This document shows, piece after piece, positions 37,221-46,496 of a stretch of 64,000 bases of DNA. The stretch's first letter is position 1. Every line of letters starts with the position of its first letter. Source of the DNA: an uncultured Sphingobacteriales bacterium (GTDB lineage: Bacteria > Bacteroidota > Bacteroidia > Chitinophagales > Chitinophagaceae); contig CALKHN010000052.1 of assembly GCA_937991535.1 (NCBI GenBank), positions 122,190-186,189 of the forward strand, given 5' to 3'. Made by a program: the position numbers and the translations under genes. Below the pieces are notes generated by a model, which did not search any database, had not been told where the DNA came from, and saw nothing but the letters and a program-made list of their open reading frames with translations.

Positions 37221-39032
37221 TTAAAACAGGCTAACCAACCCGAAATGTATTTTAGATTGCCTGAAATTAAACGGTACATCATCCCTTTTGCCTATTGCAT
37301 AGCTTAAATTAAATATGCCGGCTTTGGTTTCAAAGGCCATACCTAGTCCCATTCCGAGGTAGATATGGTCTTTTTGCTTTATTTCGTCATAAGCATTGTT
37401 CTGTGCCCAACCCCCGTCTGCAAATCCAAAAAAATAAGAATTTAATCCTATAAAAAAACGGTATTCAGCCGTTAACACAGTATAACTGCTGGCGTAAATA
37501 CTTTCTTCATCAAAACCTCTTAATAATTTATAGCCCCCAACCTGGTACATTTCATTCTTAAAAATATCATGTGTATATAACCATCCTCCGTTTACACCAG
37601 CTTTTATTACAGATTGTTTACCCGTTTTAAAATAATGCGCTCCCGATACATTAACCTTCAAAAGATAGGTTCGCATATCCAGTGTGTCGTACAACGAAGC
37701 ATAATCGAAATCATTACCCGAAGCATCTTTTTTAATGGCGGTGATCGCAGTATTGGGCTTAATTTTTCTTAACCCTGCCGAAGTTATGACCGTAAACTCG
37801 TTTCCCCGGCGGGGATTAAAGCGGTAATCCGTATTGTTGTACTTATAATTTATCCCTACATTGCTGGTAGTTACATCTATATAAGAAGGCAACTTTTTGG
37901 ATGCTTTTATCTGCGAAGTATCTATACTGGCAGGCAGCACATTGGTAAAAAAACTTTGAAAAAATACTTTCCCGCTCTGCTTACCGGTTGACAGGTATTG
38001 TACGCCGAACCCCGCATTCAGATTAAGGAATGATGAGTCTTTTTTTAGCAGATCAAAATTGAAGTCTAATCCAAAGGATGTATTAAAAACAAAAGGATGT
38101 TCATACAACAGATGCAATCGTGGCGATTTTACCTGTATTTGCTGCCAGTTTACCCCAATTGTTTCGCCACTGCCCAATGCGTTCTTAAGATTAATATTCG
38201 CTTCACCTGTTAGCTGCAATTTTGTTCTGCCGGTTCCTTCCGCCGCGGGCAAAAACCCTACCAGCACATCTACCTGGCTGCTCTTTTTGGGATCAATGTA
38301 AAGGTTCAGTACGGAGCCGGAGCCTGTCATTGTCATATCCCATGCTTTGATTTCTTTCAGGTAAGGCAGCTCCAGCAATCGCTGACTAACCGATTGAAGC
38401 CTGGACTTTTTATAAACAGAGCCATTTTCAATACCTAAATATCTTTGCAAAAAATAGTTCGAAATCTTTGCTTTTCCATACACCCGGATGCTATCAATTT
38501 TATAGGAGGGGCCCTTTTCAGTTTTAAGTCTGCCATATACTTTTTCATTTTGTACAACAAGACTATCCAATACAACGCTTGCAAACGGATAACCATTGTT
38601 TTCGTAATAATTAAGCATGCGCTCCTGCCAATACTGCACTTTATTAAAACTTAGGGGACTATTTGAAAACGTTTTGCTATTCCATCCTATGGAAGCAAGC
38701 ATTTTCTTGTCGGCACTATCGGTATTCAATTCAACCCATTGATATGTGGCTCCGACATAGATCCAAATCCTGGCTGCTGCTGAATCAAATACAGTACTGT
38801 CTGCCGATGCGGTGATGTATCCCTTAGCCCGCAGGGAGCCAATGATCTGATCAATATATTGGCGGCAATGCATCTGGCTGGTAAATGTGGTTTGTAAATC
38901 CAGCGTTTCAGGATGGAAGCTGGTATCTTTGTCAATAAAAATATAATGCAGCCTGTACTTATCCTGGGCCCCTGCCTGCAACGACAGCACCAAAAAAAAC
39001 ACTAAACCTGTAAAACAGCGCAGCCGGTTCAT
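37221..39032 (-). CDS. BamA/TamA-like outer membrane barrel protein (Omp85 superfamily)
   Basis: This 603-residue protein has a signal peptide (LVFFLVLSLQAGAQ) and POTRA-like segments to about 250 (GYPFASVVLDSLVVQNEKVY; LQSVSQRLLELPYLKEI). A C-terminal 16-strand-type barrel has the conserved SRxRG-like turn (NPRRGNEF; YQVGGYKLLRGFDEESIYA) and ends ...HFGLVSLF. It may insert or export outer-membrane components. Start is ATG 39032, next to the signal peptide. Confidence 0.88.
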   Translation of the reverse strand: MNRLRCFTGLVFFLVLSLQAGAQDKYRLHYIFIDKDTSFHPETLDLQTTFTSQMHCRQYIDQIIGSLRAKGYITASADSTVFDSAAARIWIYVGATYQWVELNTDSADKKMLASIGWNSKTFSNSPLSFNKVQYWQERMLNYYENNGYPFASVVLDSLVVQNEKVYGRLKTEKGPSYKIDSIRVYGKAKISNYFLQRYLGIENGSVYKKSRLQSVSQRLLELPYLKEIKAWDMTMTGSGSVLNLYIDPKKSSQVDVLVGFLPAAEGTGRTKLQLTGEANINLKNALGSGETIGVNWQQIQVKSPRLHLLYEHPFVFNTSFGLDFNFDLLKKDSSFLNLNAGFGVQYLSTGKQSGKVFFQSFFTNVLPASIDTSQIKASKKLPSYIDVTTSNVGINYKYNNTDYRFNPRRGNEFTVITSAGLRKIKPNTAITAIKKDASGNDFDYASLYDTLDMRTYLLKVNVSGAHYFKTGKQSVIKAGVNGGWLYTHDIFKNEMYQVGGYKLLRGFDEESIYASSYTVLTAEYRFFIGLNSYFFGFADGGWAQNNAYDEIKQKDHIYLGMGLGMAFETKAGIFNLSYAIGKRDDVPFNFRQSKIHFGLVSLF

Positions 39033-39081
39033 TACCGGCAAAACTAAAAGCATAAAATCTGAAATCAAAAATCATTTAACA

Positions 39082-40209
39082 TTGGCAGGCATATACATCC
39101 ATATTCCCTTTTGCAGGCAGGCTTGTTTATACTGCAATTTTCATTTTTCCACCTCTCTCCGCCTCAAGAACGATTTAATAAACGCTTTATTGAAAGAAAT
39201 AGCATTATGCACGTTGTATAATGATAAACCTGTTGAAACGATCTATTTTGGCGGAGGCACACCGAGTTTATTACCGGCAGAAACATTGAATACCATTTTA
39301 GATGTGCTCCACCAAAAGTTTACTATTAATGCTGATGCTGAAATTACAATAGAGGCCAATCCGGATGATATTTCAGAACAATTATTGACCACATGGAAAG
39401 TCATGGGCATTAACCGCCTGAGCATTGGGGTTCAATCCTTTTTTGAAGAAGACCTGAAATGGATGAACAGGGCGCATACAGCCGAACAATCTGTTAACAG
39501 CATCAGGTTGGCTCAACATGCCGGCTTCGATAATCTTACGGTTGACCTGATCTATGGCTCACCTGCACTAAGTGATGATAAATGGCAGCAAAACATTAAC
39601 AAAGCCATTGCGTTTAATATACCACATTTAAGTTGTTATGCATTAACCGTGGAACCCAAAACGGCACTCCACAGCCTGATTGCTAAACATAAAATGGAGG
39701 ACACCGATCCCGGGCAACAGGCAAGGCAGTTTATACAATTGATCAACCGGCTAAATGAAGCAGGGTACGAACATTATGAAATTTCTAATTTTTCCATCCC
39801 CGGAAAAAGAAGCCGTCATAACACTTCTTACTGGCAGGGCAAACCCTATTACGGCTTTGGTCCGTCGGCACATTCTTTTAACGGAACAGATACCAGGAGC
39901 TGGAATATTGCCAATAATGCTTTGTATATTCAATCCCTTCTTCAAAATATTATCCCGGCAGAAAGTGAAAGGCTTACAATTGTACAAAGGCTTAATGAAT
40001 ACATTATGACGAGCCTGCGTACAATGGAGGGCATTGATCTGAGCCATATCCATAGCCAGTTCGGAGCAGCTTATGTACAACGCATCCTGGCTGCTGCACA
40101 ACCTTATGCTGAAAAATTGATAATTCAGGACAATTCCATTAAACTTACCCATGCAGGAAAATTATTTGCTGACGGAATAGCGGCAGGTTTATTTGAGGAT
40201 GAGCTTTGA
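39082..40209 (+). CDS. hemW: Radical SAM heme chaperone HemW (coproporphyrinogen-III oxidase-like)
   Basis: This 375-residue radical SAM protein has the cluster motif CRQACLYC (Cys11, Cys15, Cys18), then TIYFGGGTPSLL, NRLSIGVQSF, LTVDLIYGSP and YEHYEISNFS. It lacks the longer N-terminal extension of true HemN, so heme trafficking is more likely than decarboxylation. The start is TTG at 39082: no in-frame ATG is found upstream, and the family begins with this AGIYIHIPFC. Confidence 0.92.
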   Translation: MAGIYIHIPFCRQACLYCNFHFSTSLRLKNDLINALLKEIALCTLYNDKPVETIYFGGGTPSLLPAETLNTILDVLHQKFTINADAEITIEANPDDISEQLLTTWKVMGINRLSIGVQSFFEEDLKWMNRAHTAEQSVNSIRLAQHAGFDNLTVDLIYGSPALSDDKWQQNINKAIAFNIPHLSCYALTVEPKTALHSLIAKHKMEDTDPGQQARQFIQLINRLNEAGYEHYEISNFSIPGKRSRHNTSYWQGKPYYGFGPSAHSFNGTDTRSWNIANNALYIQSLLQNIIPAESERLTIVQRLNEYIMTSLRTMEGIDLSHIHSQFGAAYVQRILAAAQPYAEKLIIQDNSIKLTHAGKLFADGIAAGLFEDEL

Positions 40210-40237
40210 CTAAAGGAATGATGAAAGGTAAAATTGG

Positions 40238-41173
40238 TCATTTTATTGTTGGCGCCATACCCCGTATTCCCATGTCCGCTACCGGTTCTCCTTTCAGCGG
40301 ATCCCATTTTCCATTGCTTACCAACTCCTTCCATTCGAAACTCTTATTGGTTGAAAGAGATACCTCTACTATGATATTTTCTGTTTCCTTTCCTGTAACA
40401 ACCAGTTTGCCGGGTGCAAATGCCGCCGTTACCACGCAGGAACCTGCAGGTACAGGTGAAGTATCAAAAAGGGGATTCACAACAGTTGTGCCGCCTTCGG
40501 GTGATTGTCCTGAAGTGGTATAGGTTTCATTAAATCCTTCACCGCTTAGCGTAGTTTCAAAACCCCAGTATCCCTGCTTTCGGTTACCGTCAACCGTGAG
40601 CGACTGGCTCCTGATGCGATAAGATTTGATGTAGGTATTGAACCCAATAAATGATGCTACGGTTCCTGTAAGATCCTGGTCAATTGTTATATGAGTAGAA
40701 GTAGTATCGGTAGTAATTGTAATGGTTGTATCAACATGATATTGCACCGTATAATTCTGGTAAGCCAGGGAAATGCGCAACCACTCATATTCTCCGGCGG
40801 GTATATCTTTCAATGATACCGCATAAAACACTTCATTGTTAGCGGCGCCCGCAGATCTTTCAAAATCAATAGCAGCTTCTCCCCCTGCATCTGTTTCGGG
40901 TGCTTTATAAAGAATTGCACCTTTGCCCAGCGGGGTAGAAGCACCCGCGGCTATTTCAATATAATGTGTATTTATGCTGTTGACTACAGGGCTTTGAGCT
41001 GCATTACCATCAGCAACCGGGGAAGGTTCGCCTCTATTGTTCAGCCTTTCCTGTGTTGAATCAAACCTGAACCTGAAAATCAGCTTTGCATCTGTGACCT
41101 CACCATTATCTGTCTTGGTGCACGACGCAACACTTATAAACAACAATATAAAAGCAGTCCAATACTGTTTCAT
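40238..41173 (-). CDS. Hypothetical lipoprotein
   Basis: This 311-residue protein has a lipoprotein signal (FILLFISVASCTKTDNG). The body is beta-rich, with ADGNAAQSPVVNSINTHYIE, EYEWLRISLAYQNYTVQYHV and SYRIRSQSLTVDGNRKQGYW; no catalytic motif is seen. Such proteins are common in Bacteroidota and of unknown role. It converges with hemW with 28 bp between stops. Confidence 0.75.
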   Translation of the reverse strand: MKQYWTAFILLFISVASCTKTDNGEVTDAKLIFRFRFDSTQERLNNRGEPSPVADGNAAQSPVVNSINTHYIEIAAGASTPLGKGAILYKAPETDAGGEAAIDFERSAGAANNEVFYAVSLKDIPAGEYEWLRISLAYQNYTVQYHVDTTITITTDTTSTHITIDQDLTGTVASFIGFNTYIKSYRIRSQSLTVDGNRKQGYWGFETTLSGEGFNETYTTSGQSPEGGTTVVNPLFDTSPVPAGSCVVTAAFAPGKLVVTGKETENIIVEVSLSTNKSFEWKELVSNGKWDPLKGEPVADMGIRGMAPTIK

Positions 41174-41238
41174 ATGCTCATTTTATTGCTAACGCAGTGC
41201 GCTCAAATAAAATTGCAGTTCATTATTAAAACCGGGAA

Positions 41239-42012
41239 TCAGTTATTTAATTTAACAAACCCTCCATCAATAGGATAGTCGCAGCCGGTAATGAAAGATG
41301 CTTCATCTGAACACAAATATAACGCCAGGTGTGCTATTTCGATGGGTTTGGCCATCCGGCCGATGGGCTGTGTTTTAGATAGCTTTTCGAACATTTCCTT
41401 TTCCCTGCCCGCATAATTTTTTGCCAGGAAGCCGTCTACAAAAGGCGTATGTACCCTTGCGGGGGAAATGCAGTTGCAACGGATATTATAGCTCAGATAA
41501 TCCTTTGCCACAGACAGGGTCATGGCGCCCACTGCACCTTTGGCGGCTGAATACACAAAGCGGTCGGGAATGCCTACCAGGGCGGCAATAGAAGCCATAT
41601 TCAATATAGAACCGCCTTTTTGTTTCATAAAAGGGATGATTTCATGCAGGCAATTGTATACTCCTTTGATATTCACCGCCACCACCCGGTCAAAATCTTC
41701 TTCAGCGGTGGTGTCAGCTTGGCCGATGTGCGCAATTCCGGCATTGTTTACCAGTATGTCTATTGTTGCATGTTTTTGAGTAATCTGAGCTATCACGGCT
41801 TTTACTTCCTGCTGATCAGCAATATTGCATTTGAAGAAACTGCCTTTCCCACCTTCCGCGGCAATTTCGTCAACAGTGGATGCAGCACCTTTTGCATCCA
41901 TCTCTAAAATATATACAATAGCGCCCTGTTTTGCAAAGGTTGTGCTGATGGCATTACCTATTCCGCTACCACCACCTGTAATAACAGCGATTTTGTTGTC
42001 TAACCTGAACAT
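41239..42012 (-). CDS. SDR family NAD(P)-dependent oxidoreductase
   Basis: This 257-residue short-chain dehydrogenase has the cofactor motif TGGGSGIGNAI, then VNNAGIAHIG. The catalytic Ser is in NMASIAALVG and the catalytic YSAAK follows. The C-terminus is SFITGCDYPIDGGFVKL. It lies downstream of the UxaA-family dehydratase gene, which suggests it oxidises or reduces a sugar acid or its dehydration product, for example in a fuconate- or uronate-like route. Substrate is inferred only. Confidence 0.9.
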   Translation of the reverse strand: MFRLDNKIAVITGGGSGIGNAISTTFAKQGAIVYILEMDAKGAASTVDEIAAEGGKGSFFKCNIADQQEVKAVIAQITQKHATIDILVNNAGIAHIGQADTTAEEDFDRVVAVNIKGVYNCLHEIIPFMKQKGGSILNMASIAALVGIPDRFVYSAAKGAVGAMTLSVAKDYLSYNIRCNCISPARVHTPFVDGFLAKNYAGREKEMFEKLSKTQPIGRMAKPIEIAHLALYLCSDEASFITGCDYPIDGGFVKLNN

Positions 42013-42018
42013 GGCCGA

Positions 42019-42057
42019 GATTTGAGATTTTTGATTTGAGATTTTTGATTTGAGATT
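42019..42057. repeat. 14-nt tandem repeat GATTTGAGATTTTT, 2.8 copies
   Basis: Two exact units and most of a third sit 6 bp upstream of the SDR start codon, so they would lie in its 5' leader. Related strings (aaatcaaaaatc) occur at about 39061-39074 and 23360. Confidence 0.8.
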
Positions 42058-42141
42058 GCATCAGGTGTCCGGGTTACAAGTTTCAGGTTAAAAGCCACCA
42101 ATAATCATTTGCCACTTTTAAAACCTTACCACTTACCCCGT

Positions 42142-42160
42142 GTCCGAACGGCGTTCAGCC
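42142..42160. repeat. GC-rich hairpin element, copy 2
   Basis: CGAACG-G-CGTTC forms a short stem inside AT-rich ttaccacttacc repeats. The core resembles the element at 11832-11852 (CCGAATG...CGTTCAG). Confidence 0.4.
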
Positions 42161-42183
42161 GGGCGGGCACTTACCACTTACCA

Positions 42184-43827
42184 CTACAACGACACCCCTC
42201 TTTTCCATGGAATGAAATCATCCTGGTTCAGTTGTACGGCTTTGGGAATTTCTTCCCCGCTGGCCGCCCTGATACAATATTCCAATATTTCTTCGCCCAT
42301 TTCTTCAATAGTGCTTTCTCCTTCAATGATGGCGCCGGTATCTATATCTATAATATCAGGCATTCGTTTGGCAAGAGAAGAGTTGGTAGCCACTTTTATG
42401 GTAGGGCATACCGGATTTCCGGTAGGCGTACCCAAACCGGTGGTAAACAAAATCAGTGTAGCGCCGGAGGCAGTCTTTCCGGTAGTGGCTTCCACATCAT
42501 TACCGGGGGTGCAAACGAGGCTCAAACCTGGCTTACTTACTTTTTCCGTATAATCCAGTACATCCACCACCGGCGAAGTGCCTCCTTTTTTAGCGGCTCC
42601 TGTAGATTTTATGGCGTCGGTAATAAGCCCATCCCTGATATTGCCGGGGGAAGGGTTCATGTGAAACCCGGAACCTACCTTTTCGGCCATTTCGTTATAG
42701 TCTCTCATCAACCGCATAAACTTCCGGGCAGTAGCTTCATCTACAGAACGGTCAACCAGTTCCTGTTCAGCGCCACAGAGTTCAGGAAATTCAGCCAGCA
42801 AAATTTTCCCTCCCAAACCTACTACCAGGTCGGCGCAATAGCCAACAGCAGGATTAGCCGATATTCCACTAAAGCCGTCACTCCCCCCGCATTTTACACC
42901 AATACACAATTCGGTAAGCGGCGCCGGCTTTCTTTCCAGTTTATTCAGTTCTATAAGTCCTTCAAATGTTTTGCGGATAGCATCTGCCACCAGTTTTTCT
43001 TCGCTTTGCGCGCGTTGCTGCTCAAACACATGCAGCGGTTTATCAAAACCAGGATTGCGTTCATTCAGGTATTTCAGGAAATCCTTCACCTGCAGGTTCT
43101 GACAACCCAGGCTTAAAACCGTTACACCACCCACATTGGGATTATCGCAGTAAGCAGCAAGGAGCCTGCCCAGGGTTTCGGCATCCTGGCGCGTACCGCC
43201 GCAACCGCCCTGGTGATTGAGAAATTTGATGCCGTCAATATTTTTAAATATTCTCTGTTGAAGCGGGTCCGGCTTTATATCCCCAATCTGAAAACCTCCC
43301 AGATCACTTCCTTCTTTACAGGCCTTCACCAACTGCCGGGTGTACGACTTGTACTTATCGGTTACCGCATAACCCAGCTCATTGTGTAAGGCTTCACGGA
43401 TCACGTCCAGATTGCGGTTCTCACAAAAAACCATGGGAATAAACAACCAGTAATTGGCAGTGCCCACCCTGCCATCACTGCGGTGGTAGCCATTAAAGGT
43501 TCTGTTCTTAAACTTAGATACATCAGGAGCATGCCATTCGTATTTTACGCCACGGTAATCGTATGCTCCGGTAGCATGTTTGGTATTTTCGGTAGTCATA
43601 CGTCCGCCTCGGGACACATCAAACTGTGTTTTACCTACCAGCACCCCATACATGTATACCGCATCACCGGCTTTCATATCATCAATAAAAAACTTATGCT
43701 TGGCATTCACATCGTCAACCAGCGTATAGCTGTTTCCGTTATGTTCAATCACCTCGCCTTTCTTCAGGTTGGTAAGGGCAACCAATACATTATCCTTGGG
43801 ATGGATCTTTAGAACGCTTGCTTTCAT
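42184..43827 (-). CDS. uxaA: UxaA-family altronate dehydratase
   Basis: This 547-residue protein has an N-terminal SAF domain at about 1-100 (VLKIHPKDNVLVALTNLKKG) and a C-terminal dehydratase domain with YHRSDGRVGTANYWLFIP and NHQGGCGGTRQDAETLGRLL. Also visible are LGCQNLQ and the catalytic-region CVGVKCGGSDGFSGISANP-like segment. It dehydrates D-altronate to KDG, or acts on a similar sugar acid. Unlike uxaC and the kdgK-type gene it is about 25 kb away, next to an SDR gene, so a related substrate such as galactarate or fuconate is possible. Confidence 0.88.
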   Translation of the reverse strand: MKASVLKIHPKDNVLVALTNLKKGEVIEHNGNSYTLVDDVNAKHKFFIDDMKAGDAVYMYGVLVGKTQFDVSRGGRMTTENTKHATGAYDYRGVKYEWHAPDVSKFKNRTFNGYHRSDGRVGTANYWLFIPMVFCENRNLDVIREALHNELGYAVTDKYKSYTRQLVKACKEGSDLGGFQIGDIKPDPLQQRIFKNIDGIKFLNHQGGCGGTRQDAETLGRLLAAYCDNPNVGGVTVLSLGCQNLQVKDFLKYLNERNPGFDKPLHVFEQQRAQSEEKLVADAIRKTFEGLIELNKLERKPAPLTELCIGVKCGGSDGFSGISANPAVGYCADLVVGLGGKILLAEFPELCGAEQELVDRSVDEATARKFMRLMRDYNEMAEKVGSGFHMNPSPGNIRDGLITDAIKSTGAAKKGGTSPVVDVLDYTEKVSKPGLSLVCTPGNDVEATTGKTASGATLILFTTGLGTPTGNPVCPTIKVATNSSLAKRMPDIIDIDTGAIIEGESTIEEMGEEILEYCIRAASGEEIPKAVQLNQDDFIPWKRGVSL

Positions 43828-43976
43828 GATTCAAAATAGTTACGTAGAATATTCCGGGCTTTGTATTAAACAGACAGCGAAATTATTGAAATGGACGGGG
43901 ATAATAAAAATTGAATTTGGATGGATGTGGTGAGTATAATAAAACCGGGAGATTCTCGCAGCAGAAGTTCTGTCTG

Positions 43977-44576
43977 TCAGAAAGAAACCACCCGCCCAGG
44001 CAGTGTATGATCAAACCTGCCTCTCGTAATCTTGTATGAAGGCAGCAATGCCTCAAATACTCCGGAGAACCTGCTTATATCCGTTGAGTCGTTAGGAACC
44101 AGAAATGCCCTGTGAAAATAGATATTTCCTATTCCCTTTTCATCAAGCTTATGATCAAGCATAAAATATCCATTGACTCCATCTATGGCTAATCTTTTAC
44201 CTTCCAGCAAGTTGAAATCCGTATAAGAAAAATCTTTCTTAACCGATAATATCAGATCAAGCGTATAGTGTTCATAAGACAGTCCATCTGCAAACCAGCT
44301 CACGATCAGGGTATCATTATCTGTGGAGAGGTTGTTTTTGCGCAAATTTATATCGTAGTCACCACGTCCAAACAACGAGCCTGTTATTCTATCCTGAGTA
44401 CGGAAAGGGTTCCCGTTAATATAGCAGGACATTATGTTATTACCTCTGTCGGAGAAGACAGATAAATTTTTGGCGTCATAGTCTTCCACAAATACCGTAT
44501 GGTTCTTGCGGCATGATACAAAGACTATTGCTATAGCCAAAACAAAAAAGCATCTCACCAGGATAATCATTTTCAT
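43977..44576 (-). CDS. Hypothetical lipoprotein
   Basis: This 199-residue protein has a lipoprotein signal (LAIAIVFVSCRKNHT) and a compact beta-rich domain with NIMSCYINGNPFRTQDRITG and YDINLRKNNL. It overlaps the upstream outer-membrane gene by 4 nt (ATGA), so both are translated together and probably act together at the outer membrane. No known family. Confidence 0.75.
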   Translation of the reverse strand: MKMIILVRCFFVLAIAIVFVSCRKNHTVFVEDYDAKNLSVFSDRGNNIMSCYINGNPFRTQDRITGSLFGRGDYDINLRKNNLSTDNDTLIVSWFADGLSYEHYTLDLILSVKKDFSYTDFNLLEGKRLAIDGVNGYFMLDHKLDEKGIGNIYFHRAFLVPNDSTDISRFSGVFEALLPSYKITRGRFDHTLPGRVVSF

Positions 44577-45253
44577 CTGTTTTGTTTTTTGAACTCAACA
44601 ATATAGCCTGCATTTATCGCCAAAATAGCCGGGGTTGCATAGTAACGGTTGTTTTTGCTTTCAGTTATTGGTGGCGAGGAGATGTCGGCCTGAAAAAACA
44701 GGTAGCCAATATTAATCCTGCGCCTGTACTGAGTGCCGGCTCCCAAAAATGTCCCTTGTTTTTTGAATGAGAGGTGCGGATTAAGTATGGTGTATTTATC
44801 GCTATCAAAATCATCATGCTTTACTGCTATACGGTAATGTATAAGCCCGGCATTAACAAAAAGAGAGATCATGTTCTTATCAGCCCAGGCAATAACCCTC
44901 CACCTGTTACCAAGTGTAAGCCCAACTGAATATGATCTTTTTTCATAGCCTGTTGTAATGGTTAGGGGCGATCCCGGATCGGCACTGTAAGCAACATCTG
45001 TACCTGTGCGTTTGTGAGGAGATGCACTTCCCCTTACCCCTATCACCATCTGATATGCAGACTTATGGATTACAGGATACTGCAAGCCAATGTTTACCTG
45101 GCTAACAGGCAGTTTGCCGGCAAGATCAATGCCATACCCGATATAGGGTTCGATGCTATGCTGGGCTTTCATTGCAAAGTGAAAAAGAAGCAAGAGGAGA
45201 GTTAAAACCGGTGTCCTGAATGCATTCACCATAGCAAAAATCAACTGTTTCAT
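44573..45253 (-). CDS. Predicted outer membrane beta-barrel protein
   Basis: This 226-residue protein has a signal peptide (PVLTLLLLLFHFAMKAQ) and about eight amphipathic strands alternating with turns (IEPYIGYGIDLAGKLP, NIGLQYPVIHKSAYQM, VGLTLGNRWRVIAWADK, AILAINAGYIVEFKKQ). It looks like a PorT-like small barrel. It is coupled to the lipoprotein gene downstream by a 4-nt overlap. Function unknown. Confidence 0.7.
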   Translation of the reverse strand: MKQLIFAMVNAFRTPVLTLLLLLFHFAMKAQHSIEPYIGYGIDLAGKLPVSQVNIGLQYPVIHKSAYQMVIGVRGSASPHKRTGTDVAYSADPGSPLTITTGYEKRSYSVGLTLGNRWRVIAWADKNMISLFVNAGLIHYRIAVKHDDFDSDKYTILNPHLSFKKQGTFLGAGTQYRRRINIGYLFFQADISSPPITESKNNRYYATPAILAINAGYIVEFKKQNR

Positions 45254-45749
45254 TGAACAATGGCAATGTCCTTATCGTCGCATCTGCAGCATTGCTGGGA
45301 TGCGGATAACTATGAAATAAAGATATATAAAAAACCGTCGCCGGAAGGAATATGGAGGGACTTATGTCTTTTTTATACATTTGACAGCATTAACCGTTGT
45401 GAACTGATGTCATCATCCGGGTAACATTTAAGAAGCCTTCTATCTTAAATATTATCTTCAAATATTTCAGCATGAACAGATGACTCCGCTTTAAATACGA
45501 GAACTGCAATTCAGCGGGGATTGCACCATACACAATTAAAGGGACTACCCTATTAGATCTGAATCTGTAAATCATATTCGCGTCATAAGTGTTTCTCGGA
45601 AATACGGTAAACAAAATTACTTATCCCCGCTTTCTTTTTTTGAGCGTTTATTATCGTCCTTCACTATTTTATACGAAAGTTATTCCTCCAACCGTTCTTA
45701 CTTAACCATAAGAGCCTATGGCAACTTATTATTTTTTAAAACTGTAACT
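45254..45749. other. 496-bp intergenic region without a convincing gene
   Basis: This divergent gap between the outer-membrane gene (minus) and a lipoprotein gene (plus) must hold both promoters. Short frames exist on both strands but none has a signal peptide, a motif or a supporting start. It may contain decayed coding DNA. Confidence 0.5.
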
Positions 45750-46343
45750 ATGAAAATGAAATCACTCTTCTTTCTATCGTTTCCTGCAATGCTTCTTTTT
45801 ACTTCCTGTAAAAAAGATTCAAACGAAACTTTCAAGCCCATTTCCGGTAGTTACAAGTTCATTAAACTTGTAGCGAATACCATTAGTACCATGTCCTATA
45901 CAGAAGCAGGAACATTGTATAAAACGGTTACCTATACGGAGTATACAACCAAGAATAACGCAGGGCGTCTTGAAATTGACGGCAGCAATATGAACTCTAT
46001 TGGACTTGCTTACTCGGTCGATACAACGGCAAAAGCCGATTATTATGAAAATAACAAACTAATAAATTCTTTTGCAATACCATTTCAGACCAATGTTCCT
46101 GCATCTGATGGTGTAAGCGATTATAAAATAATAACCAATGATTCAATATATGTAAGTGACGGACTGATATTTTCAGGAAGTTCGCCTATATCTATAGCAC
46201 CAACGGGCTTTAAATATAGAACAGAAGGCGATAAACTAATTTTTGTATTTGGTGGAACAGAAACTAAAACAATACAACAACAGGGTATCAATATGAAACA
46301 GGAAGTACGTGTAAGCGCTGAAATGATATACCAAAAGCAATGA
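45750..46343 (+). CDS. Hypothetical lipoprotein
   Basis: This 197-residue protein has a lipoprotein signal (FLSFPAMLLFTSCKKDSNE). It continues as a lipocalin-like or small beta-domain opening with ISGSYKFIKLVANTISTMS, a pattern common in uncharacterised Bacteroidota lipoproteins. It is a lone gene with a long upstream region. Role unknown. Confidence 0.75.
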   Translation: MKMKSLFFLSFPAMLLFTSCKKDSNETFKPISGSYKFIKLVANTISTMSYTEAGTLYKTVTYTEYTTKNNAGRLEIDGSNMNSIGLAYSVDTTAKADYYENNKLINSFAIPFQTNVPASDGVSDYKIITNDSIYVSDGLIFSGSSPISIAPTGFKYRTEGDKLIFVFGGTETKTIQQQGINMKQEVRVSAEMIYQKQ

Positions 46344-46459
46344 GCCCTTAAAAATAATTTAATAAGCGCGGGTGGTACAAACATTTCAATAATGTTCAGC
46401 CAAAAACACAGATGTCTCGCTTCAGGATAAAACTGCCCGGCTAAAAAATACATGCAGCG

Positions 46460-46491
46460 GGGTTTCAAGGCTTCCAAAAGGTTGGAAACCC
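46460..46491 (-). terminator. Hairpin downstream of metH (candidate terminator)
   Basis: GGGTTTC and GAAACCC pair as the outer stem around an inner CC/GG stem. On the minus strand a TTTTTT tract lies about 11 nt further on. It lies 6 bp past the metH stop. Confidence 0.5.
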
Positions 46492-46496
46492 TTTGT

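Noticed and set aside
45260..45421. 53-codon plus-strand frame (MAMSLSSHLQHCWDAD...) in the long gap before the lipoprotein gene
   Set aside because: No signal, motif or supporting start, and a minus-strand frame of similar quality overlaps it; not enough for a gene call.
45390..45614. Minus-strand frame of 74 codons in the same gap
   Set aside because: Residue make-up and codon use look random; no homology recognised.
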